From G965276765 sp965276825 (lineage in GTDB: Bacteria; Actinomycetota; Acidimicrobiia; Acidimicrobiales; Palsa-688), in NCBI GenBank assembly GCA_965276825.1, contig OZ255630.1, positions 3,844,001-3,908,000 on the forward strand: a stretch of DNA of 64,000 nt, given 5' to 3'. Both the position numbers and the translations under genes were made by a program. A model generated the notes under the pieces. It saw only the letters and a list, made by a program, of their open reading frames with translations, searched no databases and had not been told where the DNA came from. This document shows positions 11,581-19,615 of this stretch, piece by piece (position 1 is the stretch's first letter; the number at the start of each line of letters is the position of its first letter).

Positions 11581-11995
11581 CCCGCTCAGTTGAACGCGCG
11601 GTGTGGTCTTTGGTTGTGGAGTTGTCGGCGGAGGGGTTGCGTCGGTTCTTCGAGAAGGTGATCCTTGCCAGCGGGGCCTGGGAGCAACGCCACGCCGACC
11701 TGCTGCAGCTCGACACCTACGAGGCCGGTTGCCGCCTGATCATCGCAGGTACCTAACCGGGAACCCAGCCACCTTCAGGAGCTCGGCATCCCTGTCAGGG
11801 ATGCCCCTGCGACACAAGATCGGCACCACTGGACGGGTGTCGTCGAGGCGCGACGGCAGTCCGGATGGACGACAGCGTTGCGGCTGGCCACCTCGTGCGC
11901 CTCGTTCTGGACGATTGCGCTACGAGCAGCACTGGCAGCTGAACAACCGACCACGAGGACTTTCTGCAAGTCGCGCCCGTGAGCCGACGGCGTCC

Positions 11996-13180
11996 TCAGG
12001 TCGAGGCCGCCGCCCGATAGGGACGGAAGAACGCGCGCAGCTCCTCCGCGTAGAGCTCGGGCTCCTCGAACGGCGCGAAGTGGCCGCCGTGCGGGGGCTC
12101 GGTTACGCGCACCACGTTCGCCGTGCGCTCCAGCCACGCCCGCGGCGGGCGGACGATGTCGCCGGGGAAGAGCGAGAAGCCGGACGGCACCTCGACCCGG
12201 CGGGCGTGCTGGGCGGCCGGGATCGTGGCGTTCGCGCTGTACATGCGCATCGACGAGCCGATGGTCCCCGTGAGCCAGTAGAGCGTGATGTTCGTGAGAA
12301 TCTCGTCCTTGGTGAAGGCTCGCTCGACATCGCCATCGCAGTCGCTCCACGCCCGGAGCTTCTCGACGATCCAAGCGGCGAGTCCCGATGGCGAGTCGGT
12401 GAGCCCGACGGCGGCGGTCTGGGGTTTCGTGCGGTGCATGGCGGCGTAGGCGCCTTCGGTCGCACCCCAGGCCGAGGCACCCTCCAGCCAGGCGCGCTCC
12501 TCGGAAGCGAGGTCCGCCGGGTCGCCGGTGAAAACGGGCACGCCCGCGTCGGTGCGGTGAACGGCCACGACCCGGTCGGGGTGGTCAAGCCCGAGGTAAC
12601 GGCTCACATGGCTGCCGATGTCCCCGCCCGCCGCCCCGAACCGCGCGTAGCCGAGGACGGCCATGAGCTCGGCCCACAGGCCGGCGACTGCGATGGCGTC
12701 AACGGCCGGCCCGGTGGGCGGGTCGGAGTACCCGTAGCCCGGCATGTCGGGCGCGACCACATCAAACGCGTCGGCAGGGTCGGCACCATGCGCCCCGGGG
12801 TTGGTGAGGAGTGGGATGACTTTCGTATAGCGCCAGAACGAGTCCGGCCAGCCGTGACTGAGGACGATCGGCAGCACGGGCCCAGACGATGCAGCCGCCT
12901 GGACGTGCACGAAGTGGATCCCGATGCCGCCGAGCGAGACTTTGAAGCGGGGGAGCCGGGCAAGAGCCGACTCCTGCGCTGGCCAGTCGAACCCATCCGC
13001 CCAGTAGCCGACGAGCTCGCGCAGGTAGGCGAGGTCGGTCCCGAGCGACCATCCGGCGGCCTCCGGCGTGTCAGGCCAGCGCGTTGCGCCCAACCGAGCG
13101 CTGAGCTCCTCGAGCGCCGCGGGGGCGGCCTGCGCTGTGAACCGCTCGGGACAGGGCAGGTCATCGGGCACCGGCCTCAC
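11996..13180 (-). CDS. Epoxide hydrolase, alpha/beta-hydrolase fold with EHN domain
   Basis: The 394-residue enzyme should open epoxides to diols. The N-terminal EHN segment (about 1-110) contains RWPDTPEAAGW and the DWPAQE region. The hydrolase core has HGWPDSFW for the oxyanion hole, the nucleophile elbow GGDIGSHV, and the late catalytic His in GGHFAPFEEPE. I prefer the GTG at 13180, which has GAGG about 8 nt upstream; the GTG at 13171 is an alternative. Its C-terminal neighbour is transposon debris. No regulator is clearly linked. Confidence 0.88.
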   Translation of the reverse strand: MRPVPDDLPCPERFTAQAAPAALEELSARLGATRWPDTPEAAGWSLGTDLAYLRELVGYWADGFDWPAQESALARLPRFKVSLGGIGIHFVHVQAAASSGPVLPIVLSHGWPDSFWRYTKVIPLLTNPGAHGADPADAFDVVAPDMPGYGYSDPPTGPAVDAIAVAGLWAELMAVLGYARFGAAGGDIGSHVSRYLGLDHPDRVVAVHRTDAGVPVFTGDPADLASEERAWLEGASAWGATEGAYAAMHRTKPQTAAVGLTDSPSGLAAWIVEKLRAWSDCDGDVERAFTKDEILTNITLYWLTGTIGSSMRMYSANATIPAAQHARRVEVPSGFSLFPGDIVRPPRAWLERTANVVRVTEPPHGGHFAPFEEPELYAEELRAFFRPYRAAAST

Positions 13181-13667
13181 CCTAGAGACCTCGCCGCGCG
13201 AGCACGCGCCAAACAGGAGACCGAGCCGCTTGCTCGGACGGCACCCCGCAGCGGTCACCATCAACGGCGAGGTTGCGATAGCCATAGTCGGAGCAGGACC
13301 GCGGACCCGATCCGACCTGGACGACGCTCTCCGCGGGCGCCGGAGGATGCCCGTAAGCCTGCCTGAGCGGTCCTCGCCGCCCGCCACGCAGTGAGGTGGT
13401 CCCGGGCCGACGAGGTCCTGGCCGATGTGGCCGCTCTGGGCGCCTACGGACCGGAAGTCGTCGCCGCCTCGACGTCGATCATTGACGATCTGGCCCACGG
13501 CCGGGTGGTCCCCGGGAGATCCTCGCCATGGGACCACGTGACGAGCACGCCATCTACCGCGCGGCCGTGAGCCGGCTCGCTGGCGGCGACCGCCCGTAGG
13601 GCCATCGTCGTCTGTCGTCGCTCGCCGTGATGAGCAAGGAGGCGGGTTCGATGGGTCTGTCGTGGGC
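13181..13667. other. 487-bp interval with one decayed reading frame
   Basis: The interval lies between the divergently read epoxide hydrolase and the end of a TetR gene. The only coding-like material is the frameshifted remnant at 13391-13599. I see no promoter-like or repeat structure that I can support. Confidence 0.5.
13391..13599 (+). pseudogene. Frameshifted remnant of an unrecognised small gene
   Basis: Two adjacent frames read like one protein if a single G is restored at about 13516. The first part runs from GTG 13391 through RADEVLADVAALGAYGPE to VVPG, and the second continues EILAMGPRDEHAIYRAA to the TAG at 13597. The join would give about 69 residues. I do not recognise the family. 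It may be a real one-base deletion, a sequencing error or coincidence. Confidence 0.35.
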
Positions 13668-14279
13668 TCAGCGGGTCGCCCGGTGGGCGGCGATGAGGGT
13701 GAGGGCGCCGTCGAGCGCCCGGCGGAGTCCCTGGGGGTCGCGGCGGGCCTGGGTGAGCACGAGACCGCCTTGGAGGCTGGCCAGGGTCGAGGCGGCGAGC
13801 CAGCCGATGTCGGTGTCGGGTAGCAGATCGCCAGCGGCGACCATGGCGGCGAGACCAGCGCGGAGGCTGGCTTCCCAGCGGTCGAACCCGGAGGCGAGAA
13901 CGGCCCGGATGTCGTCGTCGCGTTCGCCGATCTGTCCGACCAGGTTGGCGATCGGGCAGCCGCCACGCCCGCCCCGTTGTGCTTGCAACTCGACGAGGGC
14001 GTCGGCCCAGCGATGCAAACCTGCCCAGCTGTCTAGGCCGGCGAACAGGGCCTGCTGGCCGTCGAGGACGGCGTCGTTGGTGGCTTCGGCTACAGCCCGC
14101 AGCAGGTCGGTCTTGTCGTCGAAGTAGTGGTAGAGCTGGCTCCGCGACGCGGCAGCTCTCGCGCCGACCTCGTCGAGACTGGCCCCGAGGGCGCCCTTTT
14201 CGGCTACGACATCGACGGCAGCGGCCACGATGCGCTGGCGGGTCTGGCGTCCCTGCTCGGTGACCGGCTGTGCTGCCAT
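13668..14279 (-). CDS. TetR-family repressor divergent from a peroxiredoxin-like gene
   Basis: The 203-residue protein has an N-terminal TetR helix-turn-helix (about 12-58, with TRQRIVAAAVDVVAEKG and SRSQLYHYFDDK) and a ligand-binding C-terminal domain of the type with a GCPIANLVGQ segment. It is transcribed away from the peroxiredoxin-like gene at 14385. Two near-identical 16-bp palindromes in the 105-bp gap are the expected operators. I infer repression of both genes, relieved by a small molecule or oxidant. Confidence 0.9.
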   Translation of the reverse strand: MAAQPVTEQGRQTRQRIVAAAVDVVAEKGALGASLDEVGARAAASRSQLYHYFDDKTDLLRAVAEATNDAVLDGQQALFAGLDSWAGLHRWADALVELQAQRGGRGGCPIANLVGQIGERDDDIRAVLASGFDRWEASLRAGLAAMVAAGDLLPDTDIGWLAASTLASLQGGLVLTQARRDPQGLRRALDGALTLIAAHRATR

Positions 14280-14298
14280 GTCCCCAGTATCACGTCGT

Positions 14299-14353
14299 TG
14301 GACTTGACAGTCCAGCTACGACATGCTCGGCTACGGTTGGACTACACAGTCCA
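14299..14353. promoter_or_regulatory. Paired palindromic operators between tetR and peroxiredoxin-like gene
   Basis: TGGACTTGACAGTCCA (14299-14314) and TGGACTACACAGTCCA (14338-14353) share perfect 6-bp arms, TGGACT and AGTCCA, around different 4-bp centres. Their centres are 39 bp apart. The spacing and position between divergent genes fit two TetR dimer sites covering both promoters. A TTGACA hexamer (14304-14309) is embedded in the first site. Confidence 0.8.
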
Positions 14354-14384
14354 CCAATCCTCGTCACCGCACCCAGGAGGTCCG

Positions 14385-15053
14385 ATGCCTGTCTCCATTC
14401 GTGAGCAGTCCGATCAGATGAAAGCCGCCGCCGCCGAGCGCCTGCCGCCGGAGGTGGTCGAGGTGTTCGACCGCAGCATCCAGAACCTTCTCGACCAAGG
14501 GATCCCTTCGGGGGTGGTCACAGTCGGGGACTCGCTCGAGTCGTTCACGCTGAGCGACGCCACCGGCACGCCGGTCACCCTCGACCAGCTCGTCGAGGCC
14601 GGCCCGGCGGTCGTCGTGTTCTATCGGGGCGGGTGGTGCCCGTACTGCAACCTGGCCTTGCGCACCTACCAACGCGAGCTGCTCCCCGGGCTGGCCACCT
14701 ACGGTGCCCGGCTGGTGGCCATCAGCCCGCAGACCCCCGATCAGTCGCTGTCCACCGTTGAGAAGGCGGAGCTCGAGTTCACGGTGCTGTCCGACCCGGG
14801 CAGCCGGGTAGCCCAACAGATCGGGATCGTGTTCCAGCAAGCCGACGAGGTCCTCGATGCCCAACGCAGACTCGGCCTCGACCTGACCGAGGTCAACGCC
14901 GAGGGCTCCACCATGCTGCCGCGACCCACCGTCCTCATCGTCGACAGGGATCGCACGGTGCGTTTCGTGGACGTCCAGCCCGATTACACCGCCCGCACCG
15001 AAGTCGCCGACATCCTTGCCGCGCTCACCGGCCTCGCCACCGCCCAGACATGA
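14385..15053 (+). CDS. Peroxiredoxin-like (AhpC/TSA) thiol redox protein
   Basis: The 222-residue thioredoxin-fold protein has a helical N-terminal extension and an AhpC/TSA domain from about 45. The redox motif is RGGWCPYC, giving Cys85 and Cys88 as a CxxC pair, and TMLPRPTVLIVD marks the cis-Pro region. Such proteins reduce peroxides or act as disulfide reductases. AGGAGG at 14375-14380 fixes the ATG at 14385. It is divergent from a TetR gene and sits directly behind the second palindromic operator, so oxidant- or xenobiotic-induced expression is likely. Confidence 0.9.
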   Translation: MPVSIREQSDQMKAAAAERLPPEVVEVFDRSIQNLLDQGIPSGVVTVGDSLESFTLSDATGTPVTLDQLVEAGPAVVVFYRGGWCPYCNLALRTYQRELLPGLATYGARLVAISPQTPDQSLSTVEKAELEFTVLSDPGSRVAQQIGIVFQQADEVLDAQRRLGLDLTEVNAEGSTMLPRPTVLIVDRDRTVRFVDVQPDYTARTEVADILAALTGLATAQT

Positions 15054-15272
15054 GTCCGCACCACCGCCGCCACGCTGCATGAGCCGGGCGTGTTCGCGGC
15101 CCCTGGGCCTCGGCAGCTGACGGTGATCCAAGAGGTATTCCCGGACCCCGTCGCTGAAGGCGCGAACCCACTGAACCTCATCGTGCATGCGCCCGTGGAC
15201 TCGAGCAGGGCCCGGCGATGGCATGGTGATGGAGGACGGCGACTCCAGACCCACCCGAGCGAAAGGCCAGGC

Positions 15273-16184
15273 TCAGCTCGTCGGGCCATCGAAGTAATCA
15301 CCGTGTTCGAGGTCGTCGAGCAGGGTCGGGTGGGTTGGCGTCCAGCTCAGCAAGGAGCGAGTTCGGGCGCTGGAGGCGGGGGCGTCGATCGCGTAGGCGC
15401 CGGCAATGAACGAGACGTCGAAGAGCGGGCTGGCTTCCTCGAGCGTCATCGATTCGGCGGGCAGATCGAGCTTCCGTCCGATGATGTCGGCGATGGTGCG
15501 CAGGGTGATGCCGCTCTCGTCGGCTCCGTGCAGGCAGCTGCCCGCCGGCGCCTTCTCCAGTGCGAGGCGGAACAGGGTGGCCGCGTCGAGGCGATGGATT
15601 GCGGGCCAGCGGTTCGCGCCGTCGCCGATGTAGGGCGACACACCGGCCTTGCGGGCGGCTGCGATCAGCATCGCGATGAAGCCGTAGTCGCCGGGTCCGT
15701 GCACGGTGGGTGCGAGTCGGACGACGCTGGATCGCACGCCGCGCGGCGCGAACTGCAGGCAGGCCTGCTCGCCCGGGATCCGGAAGTGGGCGCTCGACGC
15801 GGGATCCGGTGCGTCCAGCTCGGTGCTCACACGTCCGGCGGTCATGGCGAAGGTTCCCGACGTCATGACCAGCGGCTTGTCGGAACCGACCAGGGCGTTG
15901 CCCATGGCGGTAATGGCGCCGGTGTCCAACCGGACGAGGCCCTCGGGGTCGGCGAAATCACCGCTGAAGGCCATGTGCAGCACGCCGTCGGCCTCCTCGG
16001 CCCCGACTCGCAGGCTGTCGAGGTCTGCGAGCTCACCGCGACGCACGGCCGCTCCCAGTGCTTCGAGGCGAGCGGCGGAGGTATCGGAACGGGCCAAACC
16101 GGTGACCGAATGGCCGGCGGCGATGAGCTCGGAGACGACTGCGGGTCCGGTGAGCCCGGAGCCGCCGGTGACGAATACATGCAT
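15273..16184 (-). CDS. NAD(P)-dependent epimerase/dehydratase-type SDR
   Basis: The 303-residue extended SDR has the nucleotide-binding motif VTGGSGLTGPAV at the N-terminus, an internal DGVLHMAF segment and the substrate region RLAPTVHGPGD. It is close to the group of SDRs annotated as 3-beta-hydroxysteroid or nucleoside-diphosphate-sugar epimerase-like, but the substrate is unknown. I moved the start to the ATG at 16184, which has AGGAGG a few bases upstream; a start at 16205 would lack it. It is divergent from the TetR gene at 16269, whose operators lie in the 84-bp gap. Confidence 0.85.
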   Translation of the reverse strand: MHVFVTGGSGLTGPAVVSELIAAGHSVTGLARSDTSAARLEALGAAVRRGELADLDSLRVGAEEADGVLHMAFSGDFADPEGLVRLDTGAITAMGNALVGSDKPLVMTSGTFAMTAGRVSTELDAPDPASSAHFRIPGEQACLQFAPRGVRSSVVRLAPTVHGPGDYGFIAMLIAAARKAGVSPYIGDGANRWPAIHRLDAATLFRLALEKAPAGSCLHGADESGITLRTIADIIGRKLDLPAESMTLEEASPLFDVSFIAGAYAIDAPASSARTRSLLSWTPTHPTLLDDLEHGDYFDGPTS

Positions 16185-16210
16185 GGGTGACCTCCTGGTC
16201 CGCAAATATT

Positions 16211-16260
16211 GTCAGTAACTGACGCTACGCGAAGCGGCAGTCACTGGCAACTCCTCTAAG
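16211..16260. promoter_or_regulatory. Two palindromic operators and -10 box between SDR and tetR genes
   Basis: GTCAGTAACTGAC (16211-16223) is a perfect 13-bp palindrome. GGCAGTCACTGGC (16236-16248) repeats it with one arm mismatch, 25 bp away centre to centre. TCTAAG (16255-16260) is a likely -10 box 8 nt before the tetR GTG at 16269, so the second site would overlap this promoter. The first site would cover the promoter of the SDR gene. Confidence 0.7.
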
Positions 16261-16268
16261 CTCTACGG

Positions 16269-16832
16269 GTGCCACGCAACGGCGAGCAAGCGCGTCGGCG
16301 CCTCCAGCAGGCCGCGCTCGAGCTCTATGACGAGCGTGGCTACGACAACACGACCACCGCTCAGATCGCGGGCCGCGCCGGCGTCACCGAGCGCACGTTC
16401 TTCCGTCACTTCGCCGACAAACGAGAGGTCCTGTTTGACGGCGAGGCGGCGCTGCGGGTCGACCTCGAACGCGGCGTCGCCGAAGCACCCGACGGCCTCG
16501 ACCCGCTCAACTTGCTGTTGTGTGCATTCCGCGCGGCGATACCGCTGCTCGAACGCAACCGGTCCTTCGCCGAACCCCGAAACCAGGTCATCGCCGTCAC
16601 CCCGGCGCTACGCGAACGCGCACTCACCAAGGAAGCTTTGCTCACCCAGGCACTGACGACGGCTCTGCAGCGTCGCGGCATCAACGACCGCCTGGCACTG
16701 CTTGCAGCTCAGATCGGAATGGTCGCATTCACGCAAGCAACACTGAGCTGGTTCGACAATCCCGGCCATGACCTCGAGGACCAGTTGGCGCACGCGCTCG
16801 GCGACGTGCGCGCCCTCGCCTCTGAAAAGTAA
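16269..16832 (+). CDS. TetR-family repressor divergent from an SDR gene
   Basis: The 187-residue regulator has the TetR DNA-binding domain at about 5-52 (QAALELYDERGYDNTTTAQIA, then TERTFFRHFADKREVLF) and a helical effector domain. It has no Shine-Dalgarno and starts with GTG at 16269, 8 nt after a -10-like box, so its mRNA is probably leaderless. The palindromes between it and the SDR gene suggest autoregulation plus control of the SDR enzyme. Confidence 0.9.
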   Translation: MPRNGEQARRRLQQAALELYDERGYDNTTTAQIAGRAGVTERTFFRHFADKREVLFDGEAALRVDLERGVAEAPDGLDPLNLLLCAFRAAIPLLERNRSFAEPRNQVIAVTPALRERALTKEALLTQALTTALQRRGINDRLALLAAQIGMVAFTQATLSWFDNPGHDLEDQLAHALGDVRALASEK

Positions 16833-17031
16833 GTGATTGACCGTGCCGCGAAGAGTGCGCGTGACTGCCCGGTCAGGGATCCCCGGTCACCGGGCGATCC
16901 GTCCGGGCCTTCTGTGACGCTCAGCGCCGGTCGACGTCTCTTCGATGCGCCACCCGTCTGACCCGCGCCGCGACGGGAGCGCCCGGCGGACAGCTCCGAG
17001 CCCCCGGGGATAGGAGAGATGGGTCCTCGGT

Positions 17032-17976
17032 CTACCCGAGTGCGATGTCCCCGGAACGTGTCGGGACGGCGTCGAGGGCAGCCAGCGTGGCGTCGTCGAG
17101 GTCGATCGCCGCGGCCGCGATGTTCTCCTGGAGGTGCTCCGAGTCGGCCGTTCCCGGAATGAGCAACACGTTCGGGGCGTGGCGCAGCAGCCAGGCGAGG
17201 CCGACCTGCGATGCGCTGACGCCGAGCGACTGTGCCGCGGCCAGGACGGCAGGCTCGTCGGTCACCTTCGCCATGCCCGGGAAGGCGCTGCCGAGTGGGA
17301 AGAACGGCACCCAGGCGATCCCCTCGTCGACGCAGAGACCGAGCAGGTCCTCGTCGTGGCGAGCCACGAGGCTGTAGGCGTTCTGCACGCAGGCGATGCC
17401 TGCCGGGATCGCCCGCTGCAGCCCCTCGATGGTCACGCTGCTGAGCCCGATGGCGCCGATCCTGCCCTCGTCGCGCATCGCGGTCATCACGGTGAGCTGG
17501 TCGTCGATGTCCACCATCTGGTCACCCTCGGGCCGGAGGCCGGGGCCGGAGTCCAGCCGGCGCAGGTTGACGAGTGGGATCTGGTCGACACCGAGGTTGG
17601 TGAGGTTGTCCTCGACGCTGGCCCGGATCTGCTCGGGCCGTTGCGCCGAGCGAAGGGGGATGCGCCCCCCACGGTCCGGGTCGGCGCCGACCTTGCTGGC
17701 GACCATGACGCCGTCGCCCGGTCGAGCCACCTCGCGGATGAGCCCGTTGACGAAGCCGTCGCCGTAGAACTGGGCGGTGTCGATGTGGTCGACGCCGAGC
17801 TCGATGGCGCGGCGCAGGACGGCGAGGGCCGTGCTCCGGTCGTCGTGCAGGCGCTCGAGCTGCATCGCCCCGTAGCCGACCCGCGACACGGTCCGTCCAG
17901 CGAGGCGGCCCGGGCCTCCCGGGCGGGGCGCGCCGCTGGGCGCGATGGTCGGGGAGGGGTTGCCGGTCGGGGTCAT
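17032..17976 (-). CDS. Aldo/keto reductase
   Basis: The 314-residue TIM-barrel oxidoreductase should use NADPH to reduce carbonyls. The N-terminal 25 residues are Pro/Gly-rich and outside the barrel. Catalytic residues visible are Asp66 (HIDTAQFY), Tyr71 and Lys95 (VASKVG). The usual catalytic His on the next strand is Asn137 in LVNLRR, as in some AKR subgroups. The ATG at 17976 fits the start of the homologous region; a longer GTG form from 18027 would run into the operator region. It is divergent from a TetR gene. Confidence 0.88.
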   Translation of the reverse strand: MTPTGNPSPTIAPSGAPRPGGPGRLAGRTVSRVGYGAMQLERLHDDRSTALAVLRRAIELGVDHIDTAQFYGDGFVNGLIREVARPGDGVMVASKVGADPDRGGRIPLRSAQRPEQIRASVEDNLTNLGVDQIPLVNLRRLDSGPGLRPEGDQMVDIDDQLTVMTAMRDEGRIGAIGLSSVTIEGLQRAIPAGIACVQNAYSLVARHDEDLLGLCVDEGIAWVPFFPLGSAFPGMAKVTDEPAVLAAAQSLGVSASQVGLAWLLRHAPNVLLIPGTADSEHLQENIAAAAIDLDDATLAALDAVPTRSGDIALG

Positions 17977-18006
17977 GGTGATCCGTCCTCTACGGTGGGG
18001 AGTGGA

Positions 18007-18065
18007 AGCGGAGGCGCCTCCGCTCATCTGACGGTACCACTACCGGAGGTCCCTCCGTTTCTAAC
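18007..18065. promoter_or_regulatory. Two palindromic operators and -10 box between aldo/keto reductase and tetR genes
   Basis: AGCGGAGGCGCCTCCGCT (18007-18024) is a perfect 18-bp palindrome. CGGAGGTCCCTCCG (18044-18057) repeats its CGGAGG/CCTCCG arms, 35 bp away centre to centre. TCTAAC (18060-18065) lies 9 nt before the tetR GTG at 18075 and would be its -10 box, with the second operator just upstream. Confidence 0.75.
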
Positions 18066-18074
18066 CCGCCCGAC

Positions 18075-18698
18075 GTGCCATCCCCCAGGACGCCTCCCGA
18101 CCGTCCGACCGACCCCGACCGTCCGGGCCGTGCCGACGCGCGACGAAACCGGGCCACGCTCCTCGCCGCCGCCCGCAGCGCCTTTGCGGCCGCTGACGAC
18201 GCCGTCCCCCTCGAGGCCATCGCTCGCGGAGCGGGCGTGGGGATCGGCACGCTCTACCGCCACTTCCCGACCCGCGAGGCACTCGTCGAGGCCACCTACG
18301 CCGCCGAGCTCGACGACGTCACCACCAGCGCCCCCGCCCTGCTCACCGAGCTCCCGCCAGACGCTGCGCTTCGTGCATGGATGGACCGCTACGCGGCGTT
18401 CGTGGCGACCAAGCGGGGAATGGTCGACACGCTGCGCGCCGGCTGGGCTTCCGGCGCCATCCCGACACCGGCCACCCGGGAGCGGATCACTGCGGCGATC
18501 GGCACGATCCTTTCCGATGGAGCGCGGGCGGGGTCGCTGCGCGCCGATGCCGACCCGGAGGACGTCACCGCCATGCTCCTCGGAGTGTGCCTCTCGACAG
18601 CAGCCACCAACACTCCGGAGCAGACCCCTCGACTGCTCGACCTCGTCGTCGACGCACTCCGCCCGGACATTGGCGCAGCTGACCTCCGCGAAGCGTAG
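18075..18698 (+). CDS. TetR-family repressor divergent from an aldo/keto reductase gene
   Basis: The 207-residue regulator has a Pro/Arg-rich N-terminal tail, then the TetR helix-turn-helix (about 22-70, with RATLLAAARSAFAAADD and GVGIGTLYRHFPTREALVEATY). The GTYRHF-type recognition region and C-terminal domain resemble the SbtR-like group. The GTG at 18075 follows a -10-like box without a ribosome-binding site. The paired palindromes upstream imply autoregulation and control of the aldo/keto reductase. Confidence 0.9.
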   Translation: MPSPRTPPDRPTDPDRPGRADARRNRATLLAAARSAFAAADDAVPLEAIARGAGVGIGTLYRHFPTREALVEATYAAELDDVTTSAPALLTELPPDAALRAWMDRYAAFVATKRGMVDTLRAGWASGAIPTPATRERITAAIGTILSDGARAGSLRADADPEDVTAMLLGVCLSTAATNTPEQTPRLLDLVVDALRPDIGAADLREA

Positions 18699-18856
18699 GG
18701 GGCGAGCTTGCCGGTGACCAGGTAGTCCTTCACCCTCGGGAGGCGACTGTCGGCGGGCGGCCGAAGGGGCGGCCACGCGCCGAGCGTGAATCTGGAGCTC
18801 GACCGGAACCGGTCAGGGGCTGGCGTCGGTGCCGAGGGCCTGGAGGAGGTGCGGGC

Positions 18857-19387
18857 ATGACCGCCAGCTCCGCCGCCGACGCGGTCCTCATCGCCGCCGC
18901 CATCGTCTGGATCCTCTGGAAGCAGACCAAGCCCGCCCCGATCAAGTCCCGGCTGCTGGTCGCCGCCCCCCTCGTCCTGGCCTACTTCGGCATACGGGAC
19001 ACCCCCACCGCCACGTGGACCGCGACCGCCGACCTCGGGCTGATCGCCCTGGCCGTCGTGCTCTCGGTGGTCCTCGGGGTGGCCCGCGGCTCCACCATCC
19101 GGGTGTGGCGGGCGCCCGACCGGAGGTGGTGGCGCAAGGGGTCCAGGGCCACCCTGGCCTGGTGGGGCGCGCTGGCCGTCGTCCGGATCGCCCTCATCGG
19201 CGTCGCCCACGCCGGCGGGCACCCCGAAGCGACCGGGCTCGGGCCGGTGCTGTTATCGCTGACAGGCCTTCCACGCCGGCAGATGCTGTCCAGGGCTCCG
19301 GGCGCCCGCCCGATGCCCGAACGCCAGCGGCCGCGCCGTGCTGCTCGTCGAGCAGAACGAGCGACGCGACGGGAGCCGTACCGGTGA
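18857..19387 (+). CDS. Small polytopic membrane protein (CcdC/DUF1453-like), possibly altered C-terminus
   Basis: The 176-residue protein has four predicted membrane helices, at about 5-20, 32-47, 58-78 and 103-120. The N-terminal pattern WILWKQTKPAPIKSRLL is typical of CcdC/DUF1453-type proteins of unknown role. After about residue 133 the chain becomes Arg-rich and low-complexity (for example RAARRAERATRREP), unlike the expected ending, so a frameshift or rearrangement near 19250 may have replaced the natural C-terminus. GGAGGAGG upstream supports the ATG at 18857. Confidence 0.65.
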   Translation: MTASSAADAVLIAAAIVWILWKQTKPAPIKSRLLVAAPLVLAYFGIRDTPTATWTATADLGLIALAVVLSVVLGVARGSTIRVWRAPDRRWWRKGSRATLAWWGALAVVRIALIGVAHAGGHPEATGLGPVLLSLTGLPRRQMLSRAPGARPMPERQRPRRAARRAERATRREPYR

Positions 19388-19615
19388 GCGCCCGTTCGGT
19401 GCCCGGCACGTTCTGCTGGCCCGAGCCGGTCGGCCCTCGGCGGCCGGCGTTCTGCTGTCCGTTGCGCCTCACGGTGTCGTCGATGCCAGCGTCGTCGAAT
19501 GCACGCTGCGCCGAGCAAGCGCCTGCATCACTGGGAACCGCAGCCATCTTGTCGATCTCGCCGGCACACGCCAGATCAACATCATCGACATCTGACGCGC
19601 GAAGAGAGCGCCCCG

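Noticed and set aside
11604..11756. Plus-strand fragment ending EKVILASGAWEQRHADLLQLDTYEAG and a TAA
   Set aside because: It looks coding-like for about 50 codons but has no start, no recognised family and lies next to transposon debris.
15054..15272. Minus-strand frame with EVQWVRAFSDG and REHARLMQRGG, faintly like a DUF4242 protein
   Set aside because: The match is short and out of order, and there is no start or matching middle part. It may be a decayed remnant, but I cannot support a gene.
16882..16894. CCCGGTCACCGGG palindrome between convergent tetR and aldo/keto reductase genes
   Set aside because: The loop is only one base, too short for a terminator, and it is not near a promoter. 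It is probably chance in GC-rich DNA.
19388..19615. Possible 85-codon frame after the membrane protein
   Set aside because: No ribosome-binding site or domain; it overlaps the altered end of the membrane protein and may be non-coding spacer.
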